From: an uncultured Lachnospiraceae bacterium
GTDB lineage: Bacteria; Bacillota; Clostridia; Lachnospirales; Lachnospiraceae
Reading direction: 5' to 3'
Assembly: GCA_910588815.1 (NCBI GenBank)
Contig: CAJUQY010000001.1
Coordinates: 22,319 to 86,318 of the forward strand
Length of the DNA: 64,000 bases
Shown: positions 1-9,610 of the stretch, in pieces
How the letters are laid out: every line of letters starts with the position of its first letter
Position numbering within the stretch: position 1 is the stretch's first letter
Notes under the pieces: generated by a model
The model's database searches: none
Seen by the model: only the letters and a program-made list of their open reading frames with translations
Told to the model about the DNA's origin: nothing
Translations under genes and position numbers: made by a program

Positions 1-2
1 AG

Positions 3-309
3 GAAAAGGAGGAAGAGGCTCCGGTTCTTTCAGAACAGGAAGAGGAAAAGGAGGAAGAGGCTCCGGTTCTTTCAGAACAGGAAGAGGAAAAGGAGGAGGA
101 GCCGCCGGTTCTTTCGGAACAGGAAGAGGAAGAGGAAAAGGAGCCGCCGGTTCTTTCGGAACAGGAGGAGGAAAAGGAGGAAGAAGCTCCGGTTCTTTCA
201 GAGCGGGAAGCGGAAAAGGAGCCGCCGGTCCTTTCAGAACAGGAAGAGGAAAAGGAGGAGGAATCCCCGGTTCTCTCAGAACAGGAAGAGGAAAAGAAGG
301 AGGAATCTC
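3..309 (+). repeat. In-frame tandem repeat of ~36-42 bp
   Basis: Seven imperfect copies of a purine-rich unit with core CCGGTTCTTTCAGAACAGG followed by GAA/GAG/AAG codons. All lengths are multiples of three, so the frame is kept. It encodes alternating PVLSEQ and polyglutamate segments. Copy number probably varies between strains by recombination or slippage; that is inference. Confidence 0.9.
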
Positions 310-1046
310 CGGCAGCGTTGGAACAGGAAGGGAAGAAGCCGGAGAATGAGTCTGCGGCTCCCAAACAGGAAATGGAGGCTTCAGGGCAGGAGACGGCTGA
401 TTACGGTGAGTTTGAAATCATCTGCGTGGTGGTGGAGGCGGAACCGGGAGCGGAACGGATTCCTCTTGCCGTGGAAAAATTAAAGAAAACCCATGAGGTT
501 TTGGGGAGTAAAGCAGGCCAGGTGGCGAAAATTTCGGGAGAAAAACTGAGCGCAAGAGGGGTACGCGCTACATTTAAGCGTCTGGCCGGCCGGGATCTGA
601 TTGTGGACAATGCGGCAGAACTGAGCCATGAGGCGGTGGCGGAGCTTACGGAGGAGATCAAGCAGCCGAGGATGTCTATGGTATTGCTTCTGGTGGATAC
701 TTCCCAAAATCTGGATGAGCTTTTGGTAGCCAATCCGGATCTGGATCAGCTTTGCGTTTATCTGGAGGAAGGCGGCCGGATGGAGATCGACGATTTTGTG
801 GACTGTGCCTGCAAATACGCGAAGGAGGAAGAGTGTGTCGTTGAGGAGATGGCGAAGTTGGCTATCTTTGCCATTGCAGAGCGCCTTCAAAACGATGGGG
901 CCACGCTTACGAAGGAGGCGGCGAAGGAGCTGGTGGACGAAGCCATCGACCGGGCGGAGCACAGGGGAATCAAAGGGCTGTTCGGATCTAAATATGACAA
1001 AGAGGGCTATCTGATCTTAAAAGAGCAGTTTTTTAAAAATCTGTAA
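3..1046 (+). CDS. Partial protein: acidic tandem repeats plus degenerate AAA+-like domain
   Basis: The reading frame is open from base 3, so the gene begins before the window; the internal ATG at 318 is not needed as a start. The first ~100 residues are seven imperfect copies of a 12-14 residue Glu-rich unit (core PVLSEQEEE). The rest (from about 405) is a globular domain. Its order of blocks resembles CbxX/SpoVK-type AAA+ ATPases: a GEKLSARG segment, DLIVDNAAEL where a Walker B LFIDEAY would lie, then VLLLVDT and ANPDL like the sensor/NPGL region, then a helical lid. No Walker A P-loop is visible and the Walker B acidic pair is altered, so I infer a non-hydrolysing relative acting as a scaffold or regulator. 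The family assignment is inference. It is followed 34 bp later by the nucleotidyltransferase gene. Confidence 0.75.
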   Translation, partial: EKEEEAPVLSEQEEEKEEEAPVLSEQEEEKEEEPPVLSEQEEEEEKEPPVLSEQEEEKEEEAPVLSEREAEKEPPVLSEQEEEKEEESPVLSEQEEEKKEESPAALEQEGKKPENESAAPKQEMEASGQETADYGEFEIICVVVEAEPGAERIPLAVEKLKKTHEVLGSKAGQVAKISGEKLSARGVRATFKRLAGRDLIVDNAAELSHEAVAELTEEIKQPRMSMVLLLVDTSQNLDELLVANPDLDQLCVYLEEGGRMEIDDFVDCACKYAKEEECVVEEMAKLAIFAIAERLQNDGATLTKEAAKELVDEAIDRAEHRGIKGLFGSKYDKEGYLILKEQFFKNL

Positions 1047-1080
1047 AGGCATTGAGAATGGATAAAGGGAGAAGAAAACG

Positions 1081-1998
1081 ATGGAAAAGCCGGTACTTGT
1101 AGTTATGGCGGCGGGAATGGGAAGCCGCTACGGAGGGCTGAAGCAGATCGATCCGGTAGATGAATACGGAAATATCATTATGGATTTTTCTGTCTATGAC
1201 GCAAAACGCGCAGGTTTTGAAAGAGTGGTTTTTGTCATTAAGAGAGAAAATGAAGCAGATTTTAAAGCGGCGGTAGGGAACCGCATTGAAAAACATATGG
1301 AGGTTTCCTATGTCTTTCAGGATCTGACAAAGCTTCCGGATGGCTTTTCGGTGCCGGAGGGACGGGTGAAGCCCTGGGGGACGGCTCATGCCATTTACTG
1401 CTGTGCGGATGCGGTGGACGGCCCTTTTGCAGTGATCAATGCCGATGATTTTTACGGACGGGAAGCTTTTCGGATTATGTATGATTACCTGACCGGCCAT
1501 GAGGACGATAGGAAATACCGATTTGCCATGGTGGGTTATCAGGTGGAAAACACCCTGACGGAAAACGGTTCCGTGGCAAGAGGCGTCTGTGAGCTTGACG
1601 AAAACGGCCGGCTTACTTCCATTACAGAGCGAACCAAGATCTGGAGGAGAGAGGACGGGATTGTATATGAGGAGGAAAACGGAGAGGAAGTCCGGATTTT
1701 GGAAGGCACTTTAGTTTCCATGAACCTGTGGGGATTCAGTAAAGGGATATTTAAGGAGCTTGCCCTCCGGTTTCCGGCCTTTTTAAACAAAGCCCTGCGG
1801 GAAAATCCTCTGAAAGGAGAGTTTTATATTCCGTCCGTGGTTAGCGGGCTGCTCGGAGAAAATCGGGCTTCCGTGCAGGTGCTTCATTCCCACGATCAAT
1901 GGTTCGGCGTGACATACAAAGAAGATAAGCCCTTCGTCATGGAGGCGGTTCGAGAGCAAAAGGCTTCAGGAAGCTACTCGGAGCGGCTCTGGGACTGA
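1081..1998 (+). CDS. Sugar-phosphate nucleotidyltransferase family protein
   Basis: 305 residues. The N-terminus reads VLVVMAAGMGSRYGG, the nucleotide-binding signature of the NTP_transferase (GT-A-like) superfamily with the G-x-G-x-R and a following LKQ. VINADDFYG near residue 120 supplies the metal-binding acidic residues. These enzymes join a nucleoside triphosphate and a sugar phosphate to give an NDP-sugar in the cytoplasm. The exact sugar cannot be read from sequence. The start is ATG with GGGAGAAG 10 bp upstream. It is probably co-transcribed with the preceding gene (34 bp gap). It could supply activated sugar to envelope or flagellin glycosylation, but nothing in the immediate neighbourhood proves that. 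Confidence 0.85.
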   Translation: MEKPVLVVMAAGMGSRYGGLKQIDPVDEYGNIIMDFSVYDAKRAGFERVVFVIKRENEADFKAAVGNRIEKHMEVSYVFQDLTKLPDGFSVPEGRVKPWGTAHAIYCCADAVDGPFAVINADDFYGREAFRIMYDYLTGHEDDRKYRFAMVGYQVENTLTENGSVARGVCELDENGRLTSITERTKIWRREDGIVYEEENGEEVRILEGTLVSMNLWGFSKGIFKELALRFPAFLNKALRENPLKGEFYIPSVVSGLLGENRASVQVLHSHDQWFGVTYKEDKPFVMEAVREQKASGSYSERLWD

Positions 1999-2056
1999 TG
2001 CTTTATAAAAAATTCAGAAACTTTATAGCACTTTATGAATGATTTCGGGCAGAATG

Positions 2057-2065
2057 TGTTATGAT
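2057..2065 (+). promoter_or_regulatory. Possible extended -10 promoter before the two-component pair
   Basis: TGTTATGAT fits an extended -10 (TGnTATGAT). No convincing -35 is seen. The same 14-base context, AATGTGTTATGATG, recurs at a stronger promoter near 10514-10527. It would give a leader of about 50 bases before the kinase start. Confidence 0.35.
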
Positions 2066-2119
2066 GAGAGACAGGAAGTGACAGGAGAGAGACGGGGCGG
2101 CAGAGGGAGATGAAAAGAC

Positions 2120-3616
2120 GTGAAGTTAAAGACAAAGATTTTGATTACATTCTTTACGATCATCCTGGTCCCCATGGCGGTCCTGTACCTCTGTCTGGAG
2201 GTGTTGGGAAATTATCAGGGCAGGCTGTTAAAGTCCGATTATGATATCAGCGGCGTTGGGGATATGTATTCCGGCGCCGCTGTCCGGGTATTTAATTCCC
2301 TGACTATGGCCATTCAGCAGGATATCGCAAAGACAGCCAGGGAAAACCCGGACTCCTTCGCGGAGCAGGAATATCAGGGGAGATTAAATCAGAGACTGGC
2401 TGAGAAATATTCCTTTTTAATCGTCCGGAGGGACGGGGAGATTATTTTTAACGGAGGATCGGAAGACGATATTGAAGAATTGGTGAAGGAGCTTCCTGAG
2501 TTCCGGGGCGGGGAAGGGGCGGAGGGAGCCGGCGGGAGCGTATTTGTCGGGGACAGCAAACGGCTGATCAAGCAGCAGGACTTGTGGTTTTCCGACGGCG
2601 CGGAGGGCAGTGTCTTTATCATGACCTATGTGGGGGAATTGATCCCTCAGGTAAAGCAGCTGTTTGGAAATGTGATGCTGGCTATTTTGATTCTCCTGAT
2701 CCTGCTTGCCATGCTGCTGTCTTTGTGGATTTACCGGACGGTCCTTCGGCCGATCAGCGAGTTGAAAAAGGCGACTAACGAGATCAAAGAGGGAAATCTG
2801 GATTATGAGCTTGCGATTGGAGAGCGGGATGAAATCGGCGGGCTCTGCATGGATTTCGAGGAGATGCGCCAGAGGCTTCGGGACAATGCCGAGGAGAAGC
2901 TTCAGTACGAACAGGAAAACAAGGAACTGATCCGGAATATTTCTCATGATTTGAAGACGCCGATTACGGCGATCAAGGGATACGTGGAGGGGATCATGGA
3001 CGGGGTGGCCTCCTCGCCGGAAAAGCTGGACAAATATATCCGGACCATCTACAACAAGGCGAACGACATGGATAAGCTGATAGACGAGCTCACCTTTTAT
3101 TCTAAGATTGATACGAATAAGATTCCATATGTCTTTGCGAAGATCAATATCAATGCTTATTTTGAGGACTGTGTGGAGGAACTTGGGCTGGAGCTTGGGG
3201 CGAAGAATATTGATCTGGGATTTTTTGATTATACAGAGGAGCCGGTGACGGTGATTGCCGACGCGGAACAGCTTAAGCGGGTGATCAATAATATTATCAG
3301 CAATTCTGTAAAGTATCTGGACAAAAAGCGGGGGATCATCAATATTCGTCTAAGGGACGAGGGAGATTTTGTGCAGATTGAGATTGAGGACAATGGGAAG
3401 GGGATTGCCGCCAGAGACTTGCCCAATATTTTTGAACGGTTTTACCGGACGGATTCCTCCAGGAACTCTTCCAGAGGCGGAAGCGGCATCGGGCTCTCCA
3501 TTGTAAAGAAAATTGTGGAAGATCACGGAGGCAGAATCTGGGCCACCAGCAAAGAGTCCATCGGGACGGTCATGCACATTGTGCTTAGAAAGCATCAGGA
3601 GGTAGTCTATGAGTAG
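2120..3616 (+). CDS. Membrane sensor histidine kinase
   Basis: 498 residues from a GTG start. One membrane segment lies at about residues 7-27 and a second at about 185-207. They flank an extracytoplasmic sensing region of ~155 residues of no recognisable type. Then follow HAMP, a HisKA dimerisation domain with NISHDLKTP (phospho-acceptor His about 276), and a HATPase_c domain with NNIISNSVKYL (N box), DNGKGI (G1) and GGSGIGLSIV (G2). It should autophosphorylate in response to an envelope signal and pass phosphate to the response regulator encoded next, with which it overlaps by 8 bp. The signal is unknown. The gene lies upstream of an AI-2E/YtvI-type gene, which may be a target, but that is only positional. 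Confidence 0.95.
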   Translation: MKLKTKILITFFTIILVPMAVLYLCLEVLGNYQGRLLKSDYDISGVGDMYSGAAVRVFNSLTMAIQQDIAKTARENPDSFAEQEYQGRLNQRLAEKYSFLIVRRDGEIIFNGGSEDDIEELVKELPEFRGGEGAEGAGGSVFVGDSKRLIKQQDLWFSDGAEGSVFIMTYVGELIPQVKQLFGNVMLAILILLILLAMLLSLWIYRTVLRPISELKKATNEIKEGNLDYELAIGERDEIGGLCMDFEEMRQRLRDNAEEKLQYEQENKELIRNISHDLKTPITAIKGYVEGIMDGVASSPEKLDKYIRTIYNKANDMDKLIDELTFYSKIDTNKIPYVFAKININAYFEDCVEELGLELGAKNIDLGFFDYTEEPVTVIADAEQLKRVINNIISNSVKYLDKKRGIINIRLRDEGDFVQIEIEDNGKGIAARDLPNIFERFYRTDSSRNSSRGGSGIGLSIVKKIVEDHGGRIWATSKESIGTVMHIVLRKHQEVVYE

Positions 3617-4298
3617 AATCTTAATCGTGGAGGACGAGGAGAGCATTGCGGAATTGGAGAAGGATTATCTGGAGCTTTCCGGTTTTGAAGTGGAAATCGA
3701 GACGGACGGAAGCCGTGGACTTCTCCGGGCTCTCAAAGAGGATTTTGACCTGTTTATCCTGGATCTGATGCTTCCGGGCACGGACGGCTTTGAAATCTGT
3801 AAACAGGTGCGGGCCACCAAAAACACGCCCATTCTCATGGTGTCAGCCAAGAAGGACGATATAGACAAGATCCGGGGGCTTGGCCTGGGGGCGGACGACT
3901 ATATTACGAAGCCCTTCAGCCCCAGCGAGCTGGTGGCCAGGGTGAAGGCTCATCTGGCCAGGTATGAACGGCTGATTGGAAGCGGCATGCCGGAAAATGA
4001 AATCATTGAGATTCGGGGGTTAAAGATCGATAAGACGGCGAGGCGGGTCTATATCAACGGCGAGGAGAAAAACTTCACCACCAAGGAATTCGATCTTCTT
4101 ACGTTTCTGGCACAAAACCCCAATCATGTATTCACCAAGGAAGAGCTGTTTAGGGAGATCTGGGACATGGAATCGGTGGGAGATATAGCTACGGTGACAG
4201 TCCATATCAAGAAAATTCGGGAAAAGATCGAGTACAACACAGCCAGACCCCAGTATATTGAGACCATCTGGGGAGTCGGTTACCGTTTTAAAATGTGA
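3609..4298 (+). CDS. OmpR-family response regulator
   Basis: 229 residues. The receiver domain has acidic residues in VEDEE at the N-terminus, phospho-acceptor Asp 52 (LDLMLPG), a Ser/Thr in MVSAKK and the conserved Lys in ITKPFSP. The C-terminal winged helix contains EFDLLTFLAQNPNHVFTKEEL and ends VGYRFKM, typical of OmpR/PhoB DNA-binding domains. It is the cognate partner of the overlapping kinase gene. No clear direct repeats that would mark its binding site were found in the flanking intergenic DNA. Confidence 0.96.
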   Translation: MSRILIVEDEESIAELEKDYLELSGFEVEIETDGSRGLLRALKEDFDLFILDLMLPGTDGFEICKQVRATKNTPILMVSAKKDDIDKIRGLGLGADDYITKPFSPSELVARVKAHLARYERLIGSGMPENEIIEIRGLKIDKTARRVYINGEEKNFTTKEFDLLTFLAQNPNHVFTKEELFREIWDMESVGDIATVTVHIKKIREKIEYNTARPQYIETIWGVGYRFKM

Positions 4299-4399
4299 CG
4301 GCTGCATACATTTTACCTGCCCTGCACATACTTTTACTGTGAATCAGGGAACCTGCATCGGTTCCCGGGGATATAGATGCGCAGGAAAGCAGGGATGGT

Positions 4400-5443
4400 A
4401 TGAGGCGGAAGCTTACGGAGAAGCAGAGGATGGCTTTGCTGGTGACAGGGATCACGGCGGCAGTATATGTTTCTTTGAAATATATACTGCCCTTGGTGAT
4501 CCCTTTTTTGCTGGCTTATTGGGTGGCGCTTCTGGTGCGGCCGGCTTCCAGATGGCTCCACAGAAAATTGTGGCTGAAGGAAGGCGTATGGGCATCTCTT
4601 CTCGTGACGGCTCTCTCTGCCGCTCTGCTGGCAGGGGGCTATTATCTGGGGGAACTGTTTCTGGAACAGCTGTTTCAGGCAGCCAGGCGCCTGCCCCTCT
4701 ATATTCGGTATCTTGACGGATGGCTGAATGAGGTTTGCTGCCGCTGCGATGACTGCTTTGGGCTTTCCAGGGGGACATCCCTGGATATTCTTTATACCCA
4801 ATGCCAAAATGTCATGGAAAATGCCGGGAGCCAGGTGGGGGCATATGTGATGGAAAATTCTATGGGGATTTTCAGAGGGCTTGTGAAGGGCGGAGCTGTC
4901 TTTGCCATTGTTTCCATCGGCAGTGTCCTGATGATAACTTCCATGGACCGGATTCAAAAATACCGGAATATATCCGTGTTCCGCCAGGAGATCGCCGCCG
5001 TTACGGGGTGTTTAAGTAAAATCGGCAAGGCGTTTTTCCGCACGCAGCTTTTAATCATGGGCCTGACCTGCCTGATTTGCGGGACGGGACTTTATCTTTT
5101 AGGAAACCCTTATGCCGTGCTTTTGGGGGTGCTCATCGGGCTTCTGGACGCTCTTCCCGTATTCGGGACGGGAACGGTGTTTATTCCCTGGATTATATTC
5201 TCTGTATTTTCACGGAAATTCGTCTACGCGGCGGGCCTGACTGCCATTTATATTCTCTGCTATTTTTTGCGGGAAATTCTGGAGGCGCGCCTGATGGGAG
5301 GACATATGGGAATCGCGCCGCTGGAAATGCTGATCAGCATGTATATCGGGCTGGCGCTTTTTGGCGTGACAGGCTTCATTCTTGGCCCTTTTGCGTTCAT
5401 GGTGATCAGGGAACTGGTGGAATTATACAGAGAGAAGCATTGA
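4400..5443 (+). CDS. AI-2E/YtvI-type integral membrane protein
   Basis: 347 residues with about seven or eight hydrophobic segments spread along the chain. The C-terminal block GLLDALPVFGTGTVFIPW followed by ILEARLMGGHMGIAPLEML is diagnostic of the AI-2E family transporter (PF01594). Spore-formers carry a member, YtvI, annotated as a sporulation integral membrane protein, and the length fits. Substrate and role are not established for most members; transport of AI-2 itself should not be assumed. The start ATG has only a weak GGGATGG ribosome site. The downstream FtsA-like gene starts 59 bp after the stop and may be in the same transcript. Confidence 0.85.
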   Translation: MRRKLTEKQRMALLVTGITAAVYVSLKYILPLVIPFLLAYWVALLVRPASRWLHRKLWLKEGVWASLLVTALSAALLAGGYYLGELFLEQLFQAARRLPLYIRYLDGWLNEVCCRCDDCFGLSRGTSLDILYTQCQNVMENAGSQVGAYVMENSMGIFRGLVKGGAVFAIVSIGSVLMITSMDRIQKYRNISVFRQEIAAVTGCLSKIGKAFFRTQLLIMGLTCLICGTGLYLLGNPYAVLLGVLIGLLDALPVFGTGTVFIPWIIFSVFSRKFVYAAGLTAIYILCYFLREILEARLMGGHMGIAPLEMLISMYIGLALFGVTGFILGPFAFMVIRELVELYREKH

Positions 5444-5502
5444 CGAAAGTCGGGAATACGGGTAAAATAAAAAAAGAACATGCGAAAGTGAAGGATAAGC
5501 TT

Positions 5503-7728
5503 ATGGAGAGCAGAAACCAGGGAGGACAGATTTTGGATGAATTGCCCAGACAGGCTGTTTTCGCGCTGGATATCGGAACCCGCAGCATCATCGGTATGGT
5601 GGGGCTTCCCAGTGACGGGCGGATGGAGATCGCGGCAATCGAGAGGATCGAACACGGCGAGCGAGCCATGATTGACGGCCAGATCGAGAACATCGACCAG
5701 GTTTCCCGAACGGCCAGGATCGTGAAGGAGAAGCTGGAAAAAAAGCTGGGCTGCCGGCTTTCAAGAGTGGCCGTTGCGGCCGCAGGACGCGCTCTCAGGA
5801 CGGAGAGCGTTACATACGAGATGGAGCTTGACCAGGTGTCCCGGATCAGCGCGGAGACGGTGAGCCGCCTGGAGGCGGGGGCCATCAGCGAAGCGGAGAA
5901 AGCTTTTTTTGACAAAGAGGGAGAGAATGGGGGCCGGTATTATCTGGTGGGGTACAGTGTGAGCCGGTATTACCTGGACAATTATATTTTGTCCAGTTTG
6001 CTGGATCACAGCGGCCGGCTGCTGAAAGTGGATGTGATCGCCACATTCCTGCCGTCCGAGGTGGTAGAGAGCCTTTACGCAGCCATGCGGGGGATCGGGC
6101 TGGAGGTCGCGAGTCTGACCCTTGAGCCCATCGCCGCTATCAATGCCGCTATTCCCTCCAATATCCGGCTTTTAAATTTGGCGCTGGTGGATATCGGGGC
6201 CGGGACTTCGGATATAGCGGTCTGCCGGGACGGCTGTATTACGGGTTATACGATGGCGGTTCAGGCGGGAGACGAACTGACGGAAAGTATTGTGAAGCAT
6301 TACCTGGTGGATTTCCAGACGGCGGAGGCCATGAAGGCGAGGGCTTCTTCCGGTGAAGAGGCGCCTATCCCTTTTACCGATATCCTGGGATTTGAGCGGC
6401 AGACGACAGGCACGGAGCTTTGCGAGAATGTAAAGGAAGCGTTTTCCGGCCTGTGTGAAGATATCAGCAAAAAGATTCTGGAGGCCAACGGAAACGCGCC
6501 CTCGGCCGTATTCCTGTCGGGAGGCGGCAGTTTGTTTCCCGGGCTCAGGGAGGGGATTGCCGGTTGTCTGGACATGGACGTTACCAGGGTGGCGGTGGCC
6601 GGAAGAAATTTTGGGACCAACGCCTTTTCCACGGAATACGACCTGGAAAATCCGGAGTATGCTACGCCCCTTGGGATTGTGGTTTCTGCGGGTCTCAATA
6701 TGATTAACGACAGCTTCCGCATTCTGCTCAATGACCAGCCGGCCAAGCTGTTTCGCAGCGGGGTATTTACGGTCATGAACGTTTTGATGATGAATGGCTA
6801 CAGCTATCAGGATATGATGGGGAAATCCGGTCAGAACCTGGTGGTTCAGTTAAATGGAAGGAGGAAGGTGTTTTACGGGGAAAAAGCAGAACCCTGCATC
6901 CTGAAGCTCAACGGAGAAGAGGCACAGCTTTCGGATTTGGTGCGGGCCGGGGACAAGATCACATTTGTGCCGGTTCGTCACGGGACAGATGCATCTGCCA
7001 CGTTATCACAGCTTTTTGAAATGGAAAAGGGGCGCAGGGTTACCGTCAACGGTAAGTCCGTAAAGGGGGATGTCCCGCTGAGAAACGGAGATGTGATCCT
7101 TGCCGAAGGGCTGCCGGGAGAGCCTTCGCCGGCAAAAGAAAAGACCGTGAGAGACGGGGCGAAAGCGCCGAAGAAGCGGGGGCCCAAGTCCAAAACTCAG
7201 GAGGAATCTGCGACGGAGCCGAAGAAGAGAGGTCGTCCGGCCGGGAAGAAACGAAGTGCGGCGGAAGCGTTGGCCGAAAGGCAGAAGCCCCTTCATTTGG
7301 AAGACGTGAAAGAGGCCGGAAAGACGGAAACGGCAGCAGAACCTGTTATTGCGGAACTGATCGGAAAGAAGGAGACACCGGTGCAGGAGGTTCCTGTAAA
7401 GGAACCGGAGCCTGAGCAGCTTCGTCTGCCGATCGATGAGGCGGAGCAGGATGTACAGGAGGCGGAAGCCGCGGCGGTTCTGGAGATGCCGGCGCAGCCG
7501 CAGCCGGGGAGGAGGCTGATGCTTTATCTCAATGGCAAACCGCTGATTCTGCCTCCCAAGCAGGACGGAACGCCGTATTATCTGATGGATATGCTGGAAT
7601 ATTCCGGCCTTGATCTGGAACAGCTGAAGGCTCCTGTGATTTTAGAAGTCAACGGAGAGAGCGGGGCCTTCCAGCAGGAGCTTAGAGCCGGGGACTCGGT
7701 TCGGATTTTTGAACAGGAACAGAGGTGA
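5503..7728 (+). CDS. FtsA-like cell-division ATPase with beta-grasp-like and AT-hook-like tail
   Basis: 741 residues from ATG 5503 (AAGGA 8 bp upstream); the frame is open further upstream but that part overlaps the previous gene. The actin-fold core has FALDIGTRSIIG (phosphate 1, D23), an SHS2-like domain with VAVAAAGRALRTE, LVDIGAGTSDIAV (phosphate 2) and FLSGGGSLFPGL (adenosine). After about residue 440 come two segments with NG...L..GD.I patterns like small beta-grasp modules. Next is a basic Pro/Lys linker with PKKRGPKSK and PKKRGRPAGKKR (about residues 545-585, AT-hook-like RGRP core), an acidic linker, and a third NG...GD module at the C-terminus. Ordinary FtsA is ~420 residues and tethers FtsZ through an amphipathic helix, which I do not see here. 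It is probably a divergent cell-division or shape ATPase. Confidence 0.8.
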   Translation: MESRNQGGQILDELPRQAVFALDIGTRSIIGMVGLPSDGRMEIAAIERIEHGERAMIDGQIENIDQVSRTARIVKEKLEKKLGCRLSRVAVAAAGRALRTESVTYEMELDQVSRISAETVSRLEAGAISEAEKAFFDKEGENGGRYYLVGYSVSRYYLDNYILSSLLDHSGRLLKVDVIATFLPSEVVESLYAAMRGIGLEVASLTLEPIAAINAAIPSNIRLLNLALVDIGAGTSDIAVCRDGCITGYTMAVQAGDELTESIVKHYLVDFQTAEAMKARASSGEEAPIPFTDILGFERQTTGTELCENVKEAFSGLCEDISKKILEANGNAPSAVFLSGGGSLFPGLREGIAGCLDMDVTRVAVAGRNFGTNAFSTEYDLENPEYATPLGIVVSAGLNMINDSFRILLNDQPAKLFRSGVFTVMNVLMMNGYSYQDMMGKSGQNLVVQLNGRRKVFYGEKAEPCILKLNGEEAQLSDLVRAGDKITFVPVRHGTDASATLSQLFEMEKGRRVTVNGKSVKGDVPLRNGDVILAEGLPGEPSPAKEKTVRDGAKAPKKRGPKSKTQEESATEPKKRGRPAGKKRSAAEALAERQKPLHLEDVKEAGKTETAAEPVIAELIGKKETPVQEVPVKEPEPEQLRLPIDEAEQDVQEAEAAAVLEMPAQPQPGRRLMLYLNGKPLILPPKQDGTPYYLMDMLEYSGLDLEQLKAPVILEVNGESGAFQQELRAGDSVRIFEQEQR

Positions 7729-7746
7729 TTTCTTTTTCGGCTGCCG

Positions 7747-7774
7747 CTTATATATTGGAGTTTTGCGACGATAA
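7747..7774 (+). promoter_or_regulatory. Sigma-28 (SigD)-type promoter of the chemoreceptor gene
   Basis: CTTAT (7747-7751), 15 bp, then GACGATAA (7767-7774). Spacing and -10 match the flagellar sigma-28 class (TAAA-N15-GCCGATAA in its classical form), and the same variant recurs at three other motility promoters in this window. Confidence 0.6.
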
Positions 7775-7831
7775 CTAAATTAAAGATGTTTTTTTAAAGA
7801 TATCTATACATACGATGGAGGAAAACCAGCC

Positions 7832-9610
7832 ATGAAAAATTTAAAGATTCGCTCAAAACTGACACTGGTACTTGTGATCGCAGTGCTATGTCTTCTGCTG
7901 ACAGGTATCGTGTCTGTGGTCTGCATGACCATTATTAACAAAAAAACTACTGAGATCAATGAAAAAAGTATTCCTATGCTGACTGCAACCCAGGAACTTC
8001 GGACCAATATGGCCGATTTCCGCAGGATGACCCTGCGTCATGTGCTGACAGAGGATACGGAAGGCATGGGGACGATTGAGAAGCAGCTGGAGGTCTGCAG
8101 TGAAGAAATCAGTGCTGGGATTTCTGATTGTACCGCCGGAGCGGAGAGCGGTGATGTAAAGCAGATGATCCAGAATGTAGAATCTGGCTGGAATACATAT
8201 CTGACTTCTTCCGAGCAGGTGCTTCTTGCCAGCCGGCAGGGCGAGACGGAGAGCGCCATGGAGGTTTCCATTTCATCCACTTCGGAGTATGACAGCGTAG
8301 CGGCGCAGCTTGAGGAACTGGCGCGGTACTGTGAAGAGCATGCGGAGAATTTAGCTGCCGAGTCGGGAAGCGCGTTCCGTTCGGCTAATACCATTATGCT
8401 TACCATTATCGTTATCAGTATTTTGCTGCTGATCGTAGGCTCCATGATCGTGATTCGCCTGATCACAAAGCCGGTCAATGAACTGGATATGGTTTCCAAG
8501 AAGATAGCGGACGGTGAGCTGGATCTGACGATCAATTATCACTCCAAAGACGAACTGGGTACTTTGGCAAATAATGTCAATGAAGTAGTCGTCCGCCTGA
8601 AGGATTATGTGAAGTATATCGACGAGATCTCCACCGTACTGGATGAGATGGCGGAGGGCGAACTGACCGTCCGTTTGACTTATGATTACGCAGGAGAATT
8701 TGCCAAGGTGAAAACTGCTTTGGAGCATATTGCCGATTCCATGAACGATACCATGACCCGTATCAACGATGCTTCCGGCCAGGTGGCAGGCGGAAGCGAT
8801 CAGGTATCCAGCGCTGCTCAGGCGCTGAGCCAGGGCGCTACCGAGCAGGCTTCTTCTGTAGAAGAGATTGCTGCAACCATCAACGAGATTTCTACTCATG
8901 TCAATGAGAATGCGAAGCGCGCAGAGGATGCCAAGGATCAGGCCAGCGCGACGGCGAATGAACTGGAGCTTGGCAAGCAGCAGATGAGCAGCATGACGGC
9001 GGCTATGGGCCAGATTGAGGATTCCGCCAATGAGATCAGCAAGATTATTAAGACTATTGAGGATATCGCTTTCCAGACCAATATCCTGGCGCTCAATGCG
9101 GCTGTAGAGGCGGCAAGGGCAGGTACTGCAGGCAAGGGCTTCGCGGTTGTCGCCGATGAGGTGCGCAATCTGGCGAGCAAGTCTGCAGAAGCTTCCGCAA
9201 ATACGGCATCTTTGATTGGCGCCACCATCAAGGCTGTGAGGGAAGGCGCCGATATCGCAGAGCAGACGGCAGAGTCCTTTAACAGGATTACGGAGATGTC
9301 GGAACAGTCTGCATCGATTGTCTTTGAGATTTCCAAGGCTTCTAAGGAGCAGGCGGCAGCAGTGTCTCAGGTTATGGTAGGCATTGACCAGATCTCCAGC
9401 GTGGTACAGACCAATTCGGCGACTGCCGAGGAGAATGCGGCTTCCAGTGAAGAGCTTTCCGGCCAGGCTCAGGTGCTGAAGGGCCTGGTATCCAGATTCA
9501 AACTCAGGGGCGGTTCTTCCTCTTACAGTGCACCTTCTTACAGTGCGCCGGCTTATGACGACACCTCCTCCTATGTGGAAACCAGAAGCAGCGGGTTAGA
9601 TAAATATTAA
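7832..9610 (+). CDS. Methyl-accepting chemotaxis protein
   Basis: 592 residues. A short cytoplasmic N-terminus is followed by a membrane segment (about residues 11-33). A four-helix-bundle-like extracytoplasmic sensor runs to about 185, then come a second membrane segment, HAMP (about 210-262) with a second HAMP-like linker, and the long signalling coiled coil. The hairpin tip contains the near-invariant block [21 protein letters not shown] and the CheA/CheW-binding region after it. Glu/Gln-rich heptads flanking the tip are the likely methylation/deamidation sites for CheR/CheB and for CheD, which is encoded in this window. The C-terminus is a Ser/Tyr-rich tail without a CheR-tethering pentapeptide. 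The ligand is unknown. It is preceded by a sigma-28-type promoter. Confidence 0.96.
   Translation: MKNLKIRSKLTLVLVIAVLCLLLTGIVSVVCMTIINKKTTEINEKSIPMLTATQELRTNMADFRRMTLRHVLTEDTEGMGTIEKQLEVCSEEISAGISDCTAGAESGDVKQMIQNVESGWNTYLTSSEQVLLASRQGETESAMEVSISSTSEYDSVAAQLEELARYCEEHAENLAAESGSAFRSANTIMLTIIVISILLLIVGSMIVIRLITKPVNELDMVSKKIADGELDLTINYHSKDELGTLANNVNEVVVRLKDYVKYIDEISTVLDEMAEGELTVRLTYDYAGEFAKVKTALEHIADSMNDTMTRINDASGQVAGGSDQVSSAAQALSQGATEQASSVEEIAATINEISTHVNENAKRAEDAKDQASATANELELGKQQMSSMTAAMGQIEDSANEISKIIKTIEDIAFQTNILALNAAVEAARAGTAGKGFAVVADEVRNLASKSAEASANTASLIGATIKAVREGADIAEQTAESFNRITEMSEQSASIVFEISKASKEQAAAVSQVMVGIDQISSVVQTNSATAEENAASSEELSGQAQVLKGLVSRFKLRGGSSSYSAPSYSAPAYDDTSSYVETRSSGLDKY

Noticed and set aside
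1..309. CRISPR-like appearance of the regular repeat
   Set aside because: Repeats are contiguous, protein-coding and in frame, with no unique spacers.
4347..4366. 7-bp hairpin GGGAACC/GGTTCCC before the AI-2E-type gene
   Set aside because: No T tract follows and the stem is short; probably chance.
4258..4716. 152-codon plus-strand ORF
   Set aside because: It overlaps the response regulator end and the membrane-protein gene out of frame; amino acid make-up is not protein-like.
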